DNA from: an uncultured Eubacteriales bacterium | GTDB lineage: Bacteria; Bacillota; Clostridia; Oscillospirales; CAG-382 | Direction: 5' to 3' | DNA length: 64,000 nt | Assembly (NCBI GenBank): GCA_900548115.1 | Contig: URJL01000002.1 | Span: 17,619 to 81,618 of the forward strand | Shown: positions 8,849-17,956 of the stretch, one piece after another | Layout of the letters: every line of letters starts with the position of its first letter | Position numbering within the stretch: position 1 is the stretch's first letter | Notes under the pieces: generated by a model | Databases searched by the model: none | Seen by the model: only the letters and a program-made list of their open reading frames with translations | Told to the model about the DNA's origin: nothing | Position numbers and translations under genes: made by a program

Positions 8849-10340
8849 TCATCCCGATCTCGACCGTCTCTTGGAGGATCTGCGCGGCGAAAACAACGAC
8901 GGATCCGATAAAAGCAAAAAGAGCGGCAAGGGAGAGACCTCGATCATTCCCGCTCCGAAATCGAGCTTCGGCTATTCGCTGATCTGCCTTTTTGCCGTAA
9001 CCGTTTTGGCTATCCTCTATGTGGTCGCCATTAACCTGAACATGTCCAGCATGACAATATCAATGACCTTTTCCGAGATCGCGAAAGGATGCAATCCCGA
9101 CGGCTCTCCCTTTGATATATACGAGCTGATGAGTGAGGAGGTTTTAAGCCGCGCCTGTGAAAAGCTTGACGGCAAGGTCGATGTCGAAACGCTGACAAAG
9201 CATATTTCCGTAGCGGGTATGACCTCGGACGGAAGCTTCAATGCGATCGAAAAAAATGTTTTGGACGGCAACGATACATATTCGTATTTTCCGAGCCGCT
9301 ATACGCTCAGCTACTCGGTCATTTCCGATGCGGTAAAATCCGAAGGGCGTCTCGCTCCGTTTCGCACTGTTGCCGTGCAGTTCGGTTTGCCCGCCAAGGA
9401 AACTGTTCTGCAAGCCGTTGCCGACAGTTATAAAGAATACTACGAGGACAAGTATATTCTGTCCGACAGCTTTTTCGAGATCGACTGGACAAAGACGCGC
9501 TCGCTCGATCACTTCAACCGTGTGACCGAAATGTCCAATATTCTCAATCGTCTGAGCCGCTTTTTGTCGGCTCGCTACGACGAAGACGTCCGCTACGTCA
9601 CAGCCGAAAAGATAAGCTTCGGCGATCTGAATTCGGAAGCTTTGCGCATTTCCGAAAACGATATAGAAGCCTACAAAGCCTATATCATTCAACGCGGCGT
9701 TACAAACGACAGAAGCCGCCTTTTAAAGCAGCTTGAATATGTGAAAAATGCGCACGAAGAGCAGTACAGCCGCAGTATCGGCGAATACAACTCCGCCATG
9801 AACGGTCTTGCCCTTTACGATCCGCAGGTCACAAAGGTTGTCTTCATTCCTGCGCTTGATTCCGAAAACAAATTTTATATGAACCGAACCAAAATCGGAA
9901 TCGATTATCTCACCGAATACGCCGACCGCGCGCGCCTTGCCGGCAATCAAGAGGAAAACAGCGCCCATTATTATCGCTATCTTCTCGAACAATTTGGTTC
10001 GGCGGACGATAACGAGGAGGCGCTGCGCGCCGCCGAGGAAAAGAGCGAAGCCATCATCGGAAAAATTTCGACGCTCTCCGAAAACGCCCGTGAGGTCAAC
10101 CGCGAATATATCCGCGATAATTCCTATGAGGAAGTGTACATAAGCCCCGTCAGCCGCGGCCACGGGCTTGTTGCCTCTGCCGTTGCGGTGATCAAGAATA
10201 TCATTTTGTTCGGCTGTGCGCTGTATGCGATCGGCTGGTTCATCAGTCTTTTGCGTTATGTAAAAAAGCGTGCCGATCGCGGCTTTGAAGACACGGATGA
10301 ATCGGAAGAAGAGGAGGGAACGGGCAATGTCGGTGAATGA
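8823..10340 (+). CDS. Wzz/PCP-like chain-length protein, first of two
   Basis: The 505-residue product has one membrane helix near residues 51-72 and another near 457-478, with a long extracytoplasmic, helix-rich region between them. This is the topology of polysaccharide co-polymerases that control chain length. A soluble acidic and lysine-rich N-terminal tail (DKSKKSGKGE) and an acidic C-terminal tail (DESEEEEGTG) face the cytoplasm. I see no Walker A motif, so it is not a fused tyrosine kinase. The ATG at 8823 follows GAAGGAGGTG. The gene overlaps both neighbours and is translationally coupled. Family membership is inferred from topology and context; sequence similarity to Wzz is weak. Confidence 0.65.
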   Translation: MKKKTALYDHPDLDRLLEDLRGENNDGSDKSKKSGKGETSIIPAPKSSFGYSLICLFAVTVLAILYVVAINLNMSSMTISMTFSEIAKGCNPDGSPFDIYELMSEEVLSRACEKLDGKVDVETLTKHISVAGMTSDGSFNAIEKNVLDGNDTYSYFPSRYTLSYSVISDAVKSEGRLAPFRTVAVQFGLPAKETVLQAVADSYKEYYEDKYILSDSFFEIDWTKTRSLDHFNRVTEMSNILNRLSRFLSARYDEDVRYVTAEKISFGDLNSEALRISENDIEAYKAYIIQRGVTNDRSRLLKQLEYVKNAHEEQYSRSIGEYNSAMNGLALYDPQVTKVVFIPALDSENKFYMNRTKIGIDYLTEYADRARLAGNQEENSAHYYRYLLEQFGSADDNEEALRAAEEKSEAIIGKISTLSENAREVNREYIRDNSYEEVYISPVSRGHGLVASAVAVIKNIILFGCALYAIGWFISLLRYVKKRADRGFEDTDESEEEEGTGNVGE

Positions 10341-11691
10341 TCTTTTAAAAAGCTTTATTCGGCACAAAAAAATCTTTTCGATCCTGATTGCTCTCTCGCT
10401 TCTCCTTTGCTTCTTCGCATTAAAGCTTACCGAAAGCTACACGGCAGAGATCATTATTAAGTATATCGGAGATTCCGCCGCAGACGGATTTACCGAAAAC
10501 GGGCTTACCGTTAACCCTTATGAGATCAACAGCCCGATCGTTGTCAAAAATGCCATCGAAGCTTTGGAACTGCAAAACGTCAACGCCGAAAGCGTACGCC
10601 GCAATATTGTGGTAACCCCCATCACGCCGACGGCGGAGCAGGAAAAATATTCCTCGTGGATCGAAAAATTTTCCGATTATTCGATGAACGAGACCGAAAA
10701 GGAAAGCACCGTCTATTACTCGGTGAAATATACTTCGCCCGTCGGCAAGGACTATGTAAAGCACATGCTCAGCGCCGTGATCAGTCAGTATCGCCTTTTT
10801 TACGTTGAAAATTACACCTACAGCTACGACATAACCAAGCTTTCGGGAGACGCCGCTCTGCAATACGACTATTACGACACGGTCGATATGCTGCGGAACA
10901 AAATCAGCTCGAATATCGAATATCTTATAAAAATCGCACAGAACGGCGACAATTACCGTTCGTATCGAACCGGCTATTCTCCGCTTGATCTTGCTACCGA
11001 ATATAAGTCCATAAACGAGCAGCAGCTGTCGGTCGCCGAGCGTATGGTTTTACAATACGGAATCACCAAGGACGCCGATTCTCTGCGCAGTACATTGAAT
11101 AACCGCATTACCGACGCGGCTTATGAAAAGAGTCTGAACGACGAGAAAGCCGAAACGCAGAAGGAATTGATGCTTGTGTATTCCGACAAAAACAAGGCGT
11201 ACCTCTGGAATGAGGAAAACGGCGGAAATACAAGCGAGAACGAAAGCAATCAGGTTCGGCAGGATGTCGACCGCGACATGCGCTACGATGAGAGCAAGTC
11301 GGTATACGACCAGATGGTTCTCGATTATGTGACCTACAGTGCAAACAGCGTGAATCTTACGGTTGACTCACAGCTGCTGACAGAGGCGCTCGAGAGCTTT
11401 CCGAATAACGAAGGCGGTAAGGCACATCATGCCGAGATCGAAAGACTTCTAAAGGACACCTGCCGCTCCTTTAATGAGCTGTATGAGATCACCAAAAGCA
11501 CGGTGGAGGATTACAACACCTATAAATCGTCGCAAAGTATCGAGACCGTTTCCGGCGTTGTTTCGCACAAAACGACAAGCTCGGTCTTCTATTATCTTGT
11601 CAGCGTTGTGCTGGCGGTCATGATCGGTGCGATTCTTTGCATTCTGCTTGAACTGCTCGGAAAGAAGCTCCGTTTTATCGATCATGCGTAA
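10327..11691 (+). CDS. Wzz/PCP-like chain-length determinant, second of two
   Basis: The 454-residue product has an N-terminal membrane helix (residues about 16-34), an extracytoplasmic domain and a C-terminal membrane helix (about 418-443). The N-terminal part, LLKSFIRHKKIFSILIA then YTAEIIIKYIG and later NPYEINSPIVVKNAIE, matches the Wzz pattern seen in capsule chain-length proteins. It would work with the polymerase encoded upstream. It overlaps the preceding gene by 14 bases, and GAGGAGGG precedes ATG 10327. No kinase motif is present. Together with the previous gene it gives two co-polymerase-like proteins in one locus, which may form a hetero-oligomer (inference). Confidence 0.75.
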   Translation: MSVNDLLKSFIRHKKIFSILIALSLLLCFFALKLTESYTAEIIIKYIGDSAADGFTENGLTVNPYEINSPIVVKNAIEALELQNVNAESVRRNIVVTPITPTAEQEKYSSWIEKFSDYSMNETEKESTVYYSVKYTSPVGKDYVKHMLSAVISQYRLFYVENYTYSYDITKLSGDAALQYDYYDTVDMLRNKISSNIEYLIKIAQNGDNYRSYRTGYSPLDLATEYKSINEQQLSVAERMVLQYGITKDADSLRSTLNNRITDAAYEKSLNDEKAETQKELMLVYSDKNKAYLWNEENGGNTSENESNQVRQDVDRDMRYDESKSVYDQMVLDYVTYSANSVNLTVDSQLLTEALESFPNNEGGKAHHAEIERLLKDTCRSFNELYEITKSTVEDYNTYKSSQSIETVSGVVSHKTTSSVFYYLVSVVLAVMIGAILCILLELLGKKLRFIDHA

Positions 11692-12706
11692 CATAAAAAA
11701 AGAAAAAAATCTTATTCTGCGCGGCTATTTCGATTCAAATTTCGGCGATGATATGATGCAATGGCTCACAGCCGAAAAGCTTTCCGAATTTCATTTTTTC
11801 GTCGAAGACGAAAATGCATCGGCGCTTGTTGCCGAAAGAAATAATGTAACGCTCGGAAAAGCACCGAAGAATACGCCGTCGGTTTTGGTGACGGGCAGCG
11901 GCTTTATGATAAACAGCCGTTCTGCGCTGAAAGCGGAGCTGCGCAATTTTCTTTGCGGGAAAAAAGACGCCGATTATTGTATCGGCTGTAACCTTGAGCC
12001 GATTCCGTATCGTCTCGGGAAATGGCTGATCTTCCGTCGCCTGCGGCGTTTTCGGTATATTTCCTGCCGCGACAAGGCGACCTTTGAACGGCTGAACGCA
12101 ATGCATTGCCGCTCTGTGCGGCTGTTTCCCGATCTTTTGTTTTCGCTTCCCGAAAACCTTCTTTTGCCGAAAACAGGGGAGAATCTTCTCGGAATCGTGC
12201 TTATGCGGCGCGACGGCGACGCGGACAATTGCCGTTACTATGATGCAATGGCAAAAACCGCCGATTTGTGGTGCGAAAAAACGGGAAAAGGGGTGCTTCT
12301 TTTGGCGCTCGATTCGGGAAGCGAAAACGATCGTTATGCCTGTGCTTGCGTGTTTAACAAAATGCGCTTCGCCGACAAAGCACAGATCGTTTGCCACGGC
12401 GCAAACGGCGAGATATTCTCCGCCTTTTCACGCTGTTCCAAAATCATTTCGGCACGGTTTCACGGTGCGGTTTTGGCGCTTAGGACGCGGACCGATCTGT
12501 ATCCGATTCTTTTTCGGGACAAAATGCGAAACATGCTGTCCGATATCGGATATCCCGTAAAGGGAAGCGATATCAATCGCCCGAACGAATCGGAAATGGC
12601 GGATTTTTTGTTTCAGAGTACCGAATTTTCGCTTGACCCCGAAATCGAAAGAAAAGCCGGTGAGGCGTTTGACACTTTTAAAGAGATACTGTTCCAACGG
12701 AATTGA
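11684..12706 (+). CDS. Polysaccharide pyruvyl transferase family protein
   Basis: This 340-residue cytoplasmic protein belongs to the PS_pyruv_trans family (CsaB/WcaK-like), which adds ketal pyruvate from phosphoenolpyruvate to a sugar. Evidence includes the N-terminal GYFDSNFGDDMMQ (residues about 13-25), VLVTGSGFMI (about 67-76), and the C-terminal SARFHGAVLALRT (about 256-268), the family's conserved RxHG region. ATG 11684 overlaps the end of the preceding gene. CsaB-type pyruvylation of wall polymer is what SLH domains recognise, and SLH proteins are encoded at 16079 and 728, so this enzyme may create their anchor. That link is inference; exopolysaccharide pyruvylation is the alternative. 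Confidence 0.8.
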   Translation: MRNIKKEKNLILRGYFDSNFGDDMMQWLTAEKLSEFHFFVEDENASALVAERNNVTLGKAPKNTPSVLVTGSGFMINSRSALKAELRNFLCGKKDADYCIGCNLEPIPYRLGKWLIFRRLRRFRYISCRDKATFERLNAMHCRSVRLFPDLLFSLPENLLLPKTGENLLGIVLMRRDGDADNCRYYDAMAKTADLWCEKTGKGVLLLALDSGSENDRYACACVFNKMRFADKAQIVCHGANGEIFSAFSRCSKIISARFHGAVLALRTRTDLYPILFRDKMRNMLSDIGYPVKGSDINRPNESEMADFLFQSTEFSLDPEIERKAGEAFDTFKEILFQRN

Positions 12707-12715
12707 GGTGAAATT

Positions 12716-13870
12716 ATGCGGAAAAAGGTGCTCATTATTGCAACGGTCGTCAAAACACATATTTGTGCGTTTCATTTACCGTACATCGAAATGTTTCACA
12801 ACAGGGGATATGAGACCTATGTTGCCGCAAAAAACGATTGCGGATGCGGAAACGGTGTTCCCGAAATTCCGTTTTGCGATCATTTCATCGACATTCCCTT
12901 TTCCCGCAATCCCGCAAGTCCGCAGAACATTACCGCGTATCGCAGGCTGAAAAAACTGCTCCGTGAAAACCACTTTGATATCGTGCAATGCAACACGCCG
13001 ATCGGAGGTGCGCTCGGACGCCTTGCCGCACGAAAAGCACGCAAAAACGGAACGCGCGTTGTCTATATCGCGCATGGGTTCCACTTCTTCAAAGGTAGCT
13101 CAAGAGCGGCGTGGCTTCTTTACTATCCGATAGAGAAGCTTCTCTCTCCGCTGACCGACACGCTCGTTACGATCAACCGCGAGGATTATGAACTTGCCGC
13201 GCACAGTTTTCGACCGAAGGAGCTCGTTCTCACAAACGGTATCGGCGTTCGCGTAAACGATGCGATCGAAACGGTCTGTGATCGTGAGGCAGTGCGGCGC
13301 TCGTTCGGAATTCCCCTTGATGCAAAGATTCTTGTCTCGGTCGGAGAGCTTCGCGAGCTGAAAAATCATAAAACCATTTTGCGCGCAATGAGAAAGCTTT
13401 CGCGCGACGATCTTTATTATATCATCGTCGGCAGCGGCGCTTATCGCGACGAACTCGAGCGCTGCGCAAAGGAATTATATCTTTCGGACCATGTCCGTCT
13501 TCCGGGATTTTGCACGAATGTTTTTGAAATAGTAAAGGCGTGCGATATCTTTTGTTTTCCGTCGCTTCGCGAGGGTCTTCCGTCCGCACTGATCGAAGCC
13601 ATGGCATGCGGTATGCCGATTCTTGCTTCGGATATTCGCGGTAACCGCGATCTTGTAACGCAGGGTGTCGGAGGATATTTGTACGCGCCGCACGACACAG
13701 ACGGCTTTGCCGACGGAATCGAGCGTCTTTGTGCCGACCCGGCGCTTTGCAAGCGCATGGAAAATGAAAACCTTTCGCGTGCCAAACGGTACGATCTTTC
13801 GGCGGTCATGCCGCAATATGAGGCAATTTATTTTCGGGACGATACTGCGGCAAAGGAGGCGGACACATGA
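12716..13870 (+). CDS. Family 4 glycosyltransferase
   Basis: This 384-residue GT-B enzyme starts with VLIIATVVKTHICAFHLPYIEMF, split between a beta strand and helix of the N-terminal Rossmann domain. IAHGFHFFKG (about residues 120-129) is the region typical of CapM/EpsD-type transferases. In the C-terminal domain ILVSVGELRELKNHKTIL (about 202-219) and SLREGLPSALIEAMACGMPI (about 282-301) supply the nucleotide-sugar site and the E-x7-E motif. It would add one sugar to the lipid-linked repeat on the cytoplasmic face. GAGGTG precedes ATG 12716. The last four bases overlap the next gene (ATGA). Sugar specificity is unknown. Confidence 0.88.
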   Translation: MRKKVLIIATVVKTHICAFHLPYIEMFHNRGYETYVAAKNDCGCGNGVPEIPFCDHFIDIPFSRNPASPQNITAYRRLKKLLRENHFDIVQCNTPIGGALGRLAARKARKNGTRVVYIAHGFHFFKGSSRAAWLLYYPIEKLLSPLTDTLVTINREDYELAAHSFRPKELVLTNGIGVRVNDAIETVCDREAVRRSFGIPLDAKILVSVGELRELKNHKTILRAMRKLSRDDLYYIIVGSGAYRDELERCAKELYLSDHVRLPGFCTNVFEIVKACDIFCFPSLREGLPSALIEAMACGMPILASDIRGNRDLVTQGVGGYLYAPHDTDGFADGIERLCADPALCKRMENENLSRAKRYDLSAVMPQYEAIYFRDDTAAKEADT

Positions 13871-14859
13871 TTACGTTCAGCTTTGTCGTTCCCGTGTACA
13901 ACACGGGAAAATACCTTGCCGAATGCCTTGAGAGTCTTTTGCGTCAAAGCACCGACTGCGAAATTCTGTTGGTGGACGACGGTTCGACCGACGGTGTGAG
14001 TGCCGAGTTGTGTGATGATTACGCGGCAAAACACGAATGCATTCGTGCCTTTCATACAGAAAATCGCGGTCCGGGCGCCGCAAGAAATTACGGCGTTCAA
14101 AAAGCCGCGGGCGATTACATCGTTTTGGTCGATTCGGACGACTATGTTGAGGACGGTCTTATCGATGCAGCGCGAAAATATTGCGAAGCGAACCCGTGTG
14201 ATCTTATCTTTTATCCCATCCGAAAGTTTTTTCCCAACGGAAAAACCGAACCGATGGGGGAGGGGCTGATCCCCGAAAAGATCAACGGACAGCCAATGAG
14301 CGCGGTGCTTGCGCATCTTGTGAATTGTGCCAAATTCCCCGCAAGTACGGGAGGAAAGATTTTGCGGCGTGAATTTTTGAAAAGCGCTCATATCGCTTTT
14401 CGTACCGACCGTGCGGGCGAGGATATCGACTGGACGCTTGCGGTCATTACAAACGCAAGGTCCGCCGCCTGTCTTACGGGCAGCCGTTATTGCTACCGCA
14501 TTTCGCAAGGGACAAGGCGTTCTTTTGAAAACGATAAAAATTTTCTTGACCAACTGTGCATTATCGAAGAATGGACAAAAAAAGCTCCGCAGCCCGAAAT
14601 CCTTTCGTTTCTTGCGTATCAATACGCGGTCTCGCTTGCCTTTTACGGCGCTTTGCCGAAAGAATTGCGTCGGCGTTACAAGGCGCACGTCGAAGCGCAA
14701 AAAGAGCTTTTGCGCTTCGGAAAAACAAAAAAAGTCCGACTTGTGCGGCTGTGCGTCTCGCTTTTCGGGTTCTCGCTCGGTTCGCGTTTGCTTTATCTTT
14801 TTGTACAGCTTCGCGATGAAAAACGGCATAAACGGAATTTTTCTCGGAAAGGAGCGTGA
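13867..14859 (+). CDS. Family 2 glycosyltransferase
   Basis: This 330-residue GT-A enzyme opens with SFVVPVYNTGKYLAECLESL. It carries DDGSTDG at about residues 38-44 and the metal-binding DSDD at about 90-93, both diagnostic of GT2 enzymes. RTDRAGEDIDW (about 178-188) matches the acceptor-side ED motif. It is probably a cytoplasmic transferase adding a sugar in the repeat unit. It starts on the ATGA overlap with the preceding GT4 gene and is followed seven bases later by another GT4 gene. The basic C-terminal tail (KRHKRNFSRKGA) may contact the membrane. Confidence 0.87.
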   Translation: MITFSFVVPVYNTGKYLAECLESLLRQSTDCEILLVDDGSTDGVSAELCDDYAAKHECIRAFHTENRGPGAARNYGVQKAAGDYIVLVDSDDYVEDGLIDAARKYCEANPCDLIFYPIRKFFPNGKTEPMGEGLIPEKINGQPMSAVLAHLVNCAKFPASTGGKILRREFLKSAHIAFRTDRAGEDIDWTLAVITNARSAACLTGSRYCYRISQGTRRSFENDKNFLDQLCIIEEWTKKAPQPEILSFLAYQYAVSLAFYGALPKELRRRYKAHVEAQKELLRFGKTKKVRLVRLCVSLFGFSLGSRLLYLFVQLRDEKRHKRNFSRKGA

Positions 14860-14865
14860 AAGATC

Positions 14866-16053
14866 ATGAACAAGAAAAAAGTCCTGTTTGCCGCCCAGAA
14901 TTTTTCGGTCGGCGGCGTGCAGAAGGCTCTTTTAAATCAGCTTTGCACTCTTTCCGAAAGCGGCGAATATGATCTTCATTTGTTCACTTTTACGGGCGGT
15001 TCGCTTTTAAAAGAACTGCCGCGCGATGTGACGGTGCTCAGCGGGGGAAAGCTATTGCGCCTTTCTGCCGAGTCCTTCGGTGCGGTTCGGGCGTCCAAAA
15101 AGCCGATCGATATTCTGCTTCGCGTTCTGATCACCGCTTATGCGCGCGTTTTCGGCTCGGAGAGGTTTTACCGCCGCTGTTTTAAGCGTCTGCGGTACAA
15201 AGAACAGTTCGATGCTGCCGTTTCCTATTTCACGGATGTTCCCGCAGGAGCGTTCAACAAAGGTACGAATCTTTTTGTGTCGGATTTTGTCGACGCGGCG
15301 TACAAGGTCGCATGGATCCACACCGATCCGATCCTGTCGGGATTTGACAAGGACTATTGCCGCCGAATCTATGCGCCGTTCGACAAGATTGTTTGCGTTT
15401 CTGAGGGCGTTCGAAAAAAGTTTTTGCTTCTGTTGCCCGAATATGCAAAAAAAACCGCAGTACGGCACAATGTTTTCTGCAAGCACGATATCGAAAAGAA
15501 AAGCGGGGAATACCTGCCGTTCGAGAAAGACGGAAAAATTCATATCGTTACGGTCGCCCGCACGGATAATGCAACCAAGCGAATTGACGGGATCGTCCGT
15601 CTGTGCAAGCGCCTCTGCGACGACGGAGTGCGGAATTTTTGCTGGCATATCGTCGGAGACGGTCCCGACCGTATAAAATGCGAAGAGCTGGCGGCATCCC
15701 TTTCGATTTCGGATCACATTCGGTTTGAAGGCGAAAAGGAGAATCCGTATCCCTATATTCAAAATGCCGATCTGTTTGCTCTTTACTCCGCATACGAAGG
15801 TTTTCCTTTGGTCATCGGGGAAGCGATGCTCTTAAAGACGCCGATCCTTACCTGCCGTTACGCGGCGGCGGAGGAACAGATACCGCCCGAATGCGGAGAA
15901 ATTGCCGATTCGGACGAGGACTACTATTTACGGCTGCGGAATTTTGTAACGCGGCACAACCAAAGTATACAGCCGGTAAAGGCGGTTTGTATAGACAGTT
16001 TGACGCAAAGTGAGGTGAGTCGTTGTGTATCAAACACAAAAGCGTCGGATTAA
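14866..16053 (+). CDS. Family 4 glycosyltransferase
   Basis: This 395-residue GT-B enzyme has the N-terminal VLFAAQNFSVGGVQKALLN, where GG followed by a helix is typical of GT4 donors such as galactosyl- or N-acetylgalactosamine transferases. WIHTDPI (about 146-152) and KIVCVSEGVRKKF (about 173-185) follow. The C-terminal domain has IVTVARTDNATKRIDGIV and YEGFPLVIGEAMLLKTPIL (about 308-326), which contains the E-x7-E motif. A GAAAGGAGCG site precedes ATG 14866. It lies third in a run of glycosyltransferases between the pyruvyltransferase and an SLH gene. The sugar is unknown. Confidence 0.87.
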   Translation: MNKKKVLFAAQNFSVGGVQKALLNQLCTLSESGEYDLHLFTFTGGSLLKELPRDVTVLSGGKLLRLSAESFGAVRASKKPIDILLRVLITAYARVFGSERFYRRCFKRLRYKEQFDAAVSYFTDVPAGAFNKGTNLFVSDFVDAAYKVAWIHTDPILSGFDKDYCRRIYAPFDKIVCVSEGVRKKFLLLLPEYAKKTAVRHNVFCKHDIEKKSGEYLPFEKDGKIHIVTVARTDNATKRIDGIVRLCKRLCDDGVRNFCWHIVGDGPDRIKCEELAASLSISDHIRFEGEKENPYPYIQNADLFALYSAYEGFPLVIGEAMLLKTPILTCRYAAAEEQIPPECGEIADSDEDYYLRLRNFVTRHNQSIQPVKAVCIDSLTQSEVSRCVSNTKASD

Positions 16054-16078
16054 TATGAAATTGAAAGGAGGTGATACT

Positions 16079-17314
16079 ATGAAGAAGCTTATCGCAATTG
16101 CACTCAGCGTGGTTTTGCTCTTGGCATGCATTCCGGTTGTTTCGGCAGCTTCCTACACGGAAATCATCGATGTGAAGTTTTATGTTCAGCGTTTTGGCTT
16201 GCACATGGATGAATACGGTAACGTAAGTCAGCACAGTACTGCATATTTTACTCCGCTGTTGCACGAAAGCCTGTTGACCGATATAATGCGCAAAACCGAT
16301 TATTCTGTCGTGTACAAGGAAGGCAGCGTGTCTTCCGCCGATGTTACGGCGGAGGTAACGGATGTACCTGCAGATGAAAACATACTTGCAAAGGTGTACG
16401 AGCTTTACGGGGACAACGGTTACATTCTTTCAAGCAACGGAAAGGTTGTCGATTGGAGCAGATTCACAACCGACAAATATGAAATTCGTTGGTATGTCCT
16501 GAAGTTTGTAGACAGCGATTTTCCCAAATGCTGGCATATCGATGGCGTAATCGTGGAAAAGACGACCCAGAAACCGATCGAGATTCCGACTCCGGATGAT
16601 CCCACCTACGTGCCTCCGGAAGAGCTTCCGAAGGAAGAAGAGGGCGAGGATGAGACAATCGATCCGTTTGTGAGCGATTTTGCGTACATTTACGGCTACA
16701 ACGATACCACCATGGCGCCCGAAAACAACCTTCTGCGCAGTGAAGTATCGGCGATGGTTCATCGCCTTGCAAAGCAAAACGACAGACTGGACGGTTTTTC
16801 GTACAACGCTGCCAACGATCCGATCTTCCCCGATACAAAGGACGAATGGTTCCGCAGCGGTATCGAGTTTATTAACTCGAAGGGTGGATTTACCGTTCAG
16901 CCCGGAGAAAACGTAAATCCGTACGTTGCTATAACGCGCGGAGAAGCATTTAGAATTGTTTGTCTCGGTCTCGGCTTTACCGCCAAGAGTGATCTTACCA
17001 ATGAACAGTATGCCGACATCCTCTACAACGAAGGCTACGTTCTCGGCGACGATAACGGCGACCTTTTGGTCGACAAACAGCTCACCCGTGCCGAGTTCTG
17101 CACCATCTACAATCGCATTATCGGCCGTGATGAGGCAAAACTCGAAACGGCGGACGGCGAAGCCGTAACGGCAGAGACCTACGGTTTTACCGATCTTGAC
17201 AGCAGCAAGTGGTATTACAATATCATGCTGCGCGCAACCAGTGCTTATGACGAAAACGGATATGTGGATCTTTCCCTCCGCGACCGTCGTAACAATCTGG
17301 ACGACTACGAATAA
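16079..17314 (+). CDS. Secreted SLH-domain protein inside the polysaccharide locus
   Basis: The 411-residue product starts with a clear signal peptide (MKKLIAIALSVVLLLACIPVVSA). The cysteine at residue 17 is inside the hydrophobic core and is not a convincing lipobox. Residues about 25-165 form an unrecognised domain containing several aromatic residues. A Pro/Glu-rich linker (about 175-205) leads to SLH-like repeats to the end, with TMAPENNLLRSEVSAMVHR, ITRGEAFRIV and QLTRAEFCTIYNRIIGRDE. The start is fixed by the perfect AGGAGGTGAT site seven bases upstream of ATG 16079. An upstream in-frame ATG at 16055 has no site. Its place among glycosyltransferases suggests it decorates or anchors the polymer made by this locus (inference). 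Confidence 0.75.
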   Translation: MKKLIAIALSVVLLLACIPVVSAASYTEIIDVKFYVQRFGLHMDEYGNVSQHSTAYFTPLLHESLLTDIMRKTDYSVVYKEGSVSSADVTAEVTDVPADENILAKVYELYGDNGYILSSNGKVVDWSRFTTDKYEIRWYVLKFVDSDFPKCWHIDGVIVEKTTQKPIEIPTPDDPTYVPPEELPKEEEGEDETIDPFVSDFAYIYGYNDTTMAPENNLLRSEVSAMVHRLAKQNDRLDGFSYNAANDPIFPDTKDEWFRSGIEFINSKGGFTVQPGENVNPYVAITRGEAFRIVCLGLGFTAKSDLTNEQYADILYNEGYVLGDDNGDLLVDKQLTRAEFCTIYNRIIGRDEAKLETADGEAVTAETYGFTDLDSSKWYYNIMLRATSAYDENGYVDLSLRDRRNNLDDYE

Positions 17315-17369
17315 TTTCGCAGGCGTGAGCGGCGGAGAAATCCGCCGCCCATGCAAAGGAGACAAGAAA

Positions 17370-17927
17370 ATGACTTGCAAGCAATTGCTGGGTTCAGTGC
17401 TGTATCAATCCTTTGCCCGTCATCTTCCCGCGTCGGACACGTTTTTTCTCGGGAGAGGCTCTAAAATCCTACGCGGATTTTGCGCAAAGCTGCTTCTTCC
17501 TCAATGCGGAAAAAACGTAAATATAGACCGAAACGCCGACTTTGCGCGCAACGTGATAATCGGTGATGAATCGGGTATTGGGAAAAACTCTGTTGTCGGC
17601 GCTTATACTACCATCGGAAAATATGTTATGATGGGACCCGAGTGTTTCATTTACACGCGTAATCATGCTTATTCAAGAACCGATATTCCGATGTGCAAAC
17701 AGGGCTTTTCCGAGTACCGACCGGTTACGATCGGAAACGACGTGTGGATCGGAGCCCGCGTAACAATATTACCCGGGGCATCGATCGGGAACGGGGTTGT
17801 GATTGCCGCAGGCTCCGTCGTCACCGGGCATATTCCCGACTATGCTGTGGCAGCGGGTGTTCCGGCCCGGGTAAAAAAGTATCGATCGGCTTCGTCGGAG
17901 TCCAACCGAGTATCCGTCCGACAATAA
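17370..17927 (+). CDS. Hexapeptide-repeat O-acetyltransferase
   Basis: This 185-residue left-handed beta-helix acyltransferase is of the maltose/galactoside O-acetyltransferase or WbbJ type. Imperfect [LIV]-G-x4 hexapeptides run from about residue 50 to 160. The typical trio is present: TRNHAYSR with the likely catalytic His (about 95-102), VTIGNDVWIGARVTILPG (about 115-132) and AAGSVVTGHIPDYAVAAGVP (about 147-166). It probably acetylates a sugar in the repeat unit using acetyl-CoA. ATG 17370 follows AAAGGAGA. There is a 55-base gap after the SLH gene, and the next gene begins 29 bases downstream. Confidence 0.85.
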   Translation: MTCKQLLGSVLYQSFARHLPASDTFFLGRGSKILRGFCAKLLLPQCGKNVNIDRNADFARNVIIGDESGIGKNSVVGAYTTIGKYVMMGPECFIYTRNHAYSRTDIPMCKQGFSEYRPVTIGNDVWIGARVTILPGASIGNGVVIAAGSVVTGHIPDYAVAAGVPARVKKYRSASSESNRVSVRQ

Positions 17928-17956
17928 TCAAAAACAACAAGAAAGGGCTTTGTGTT

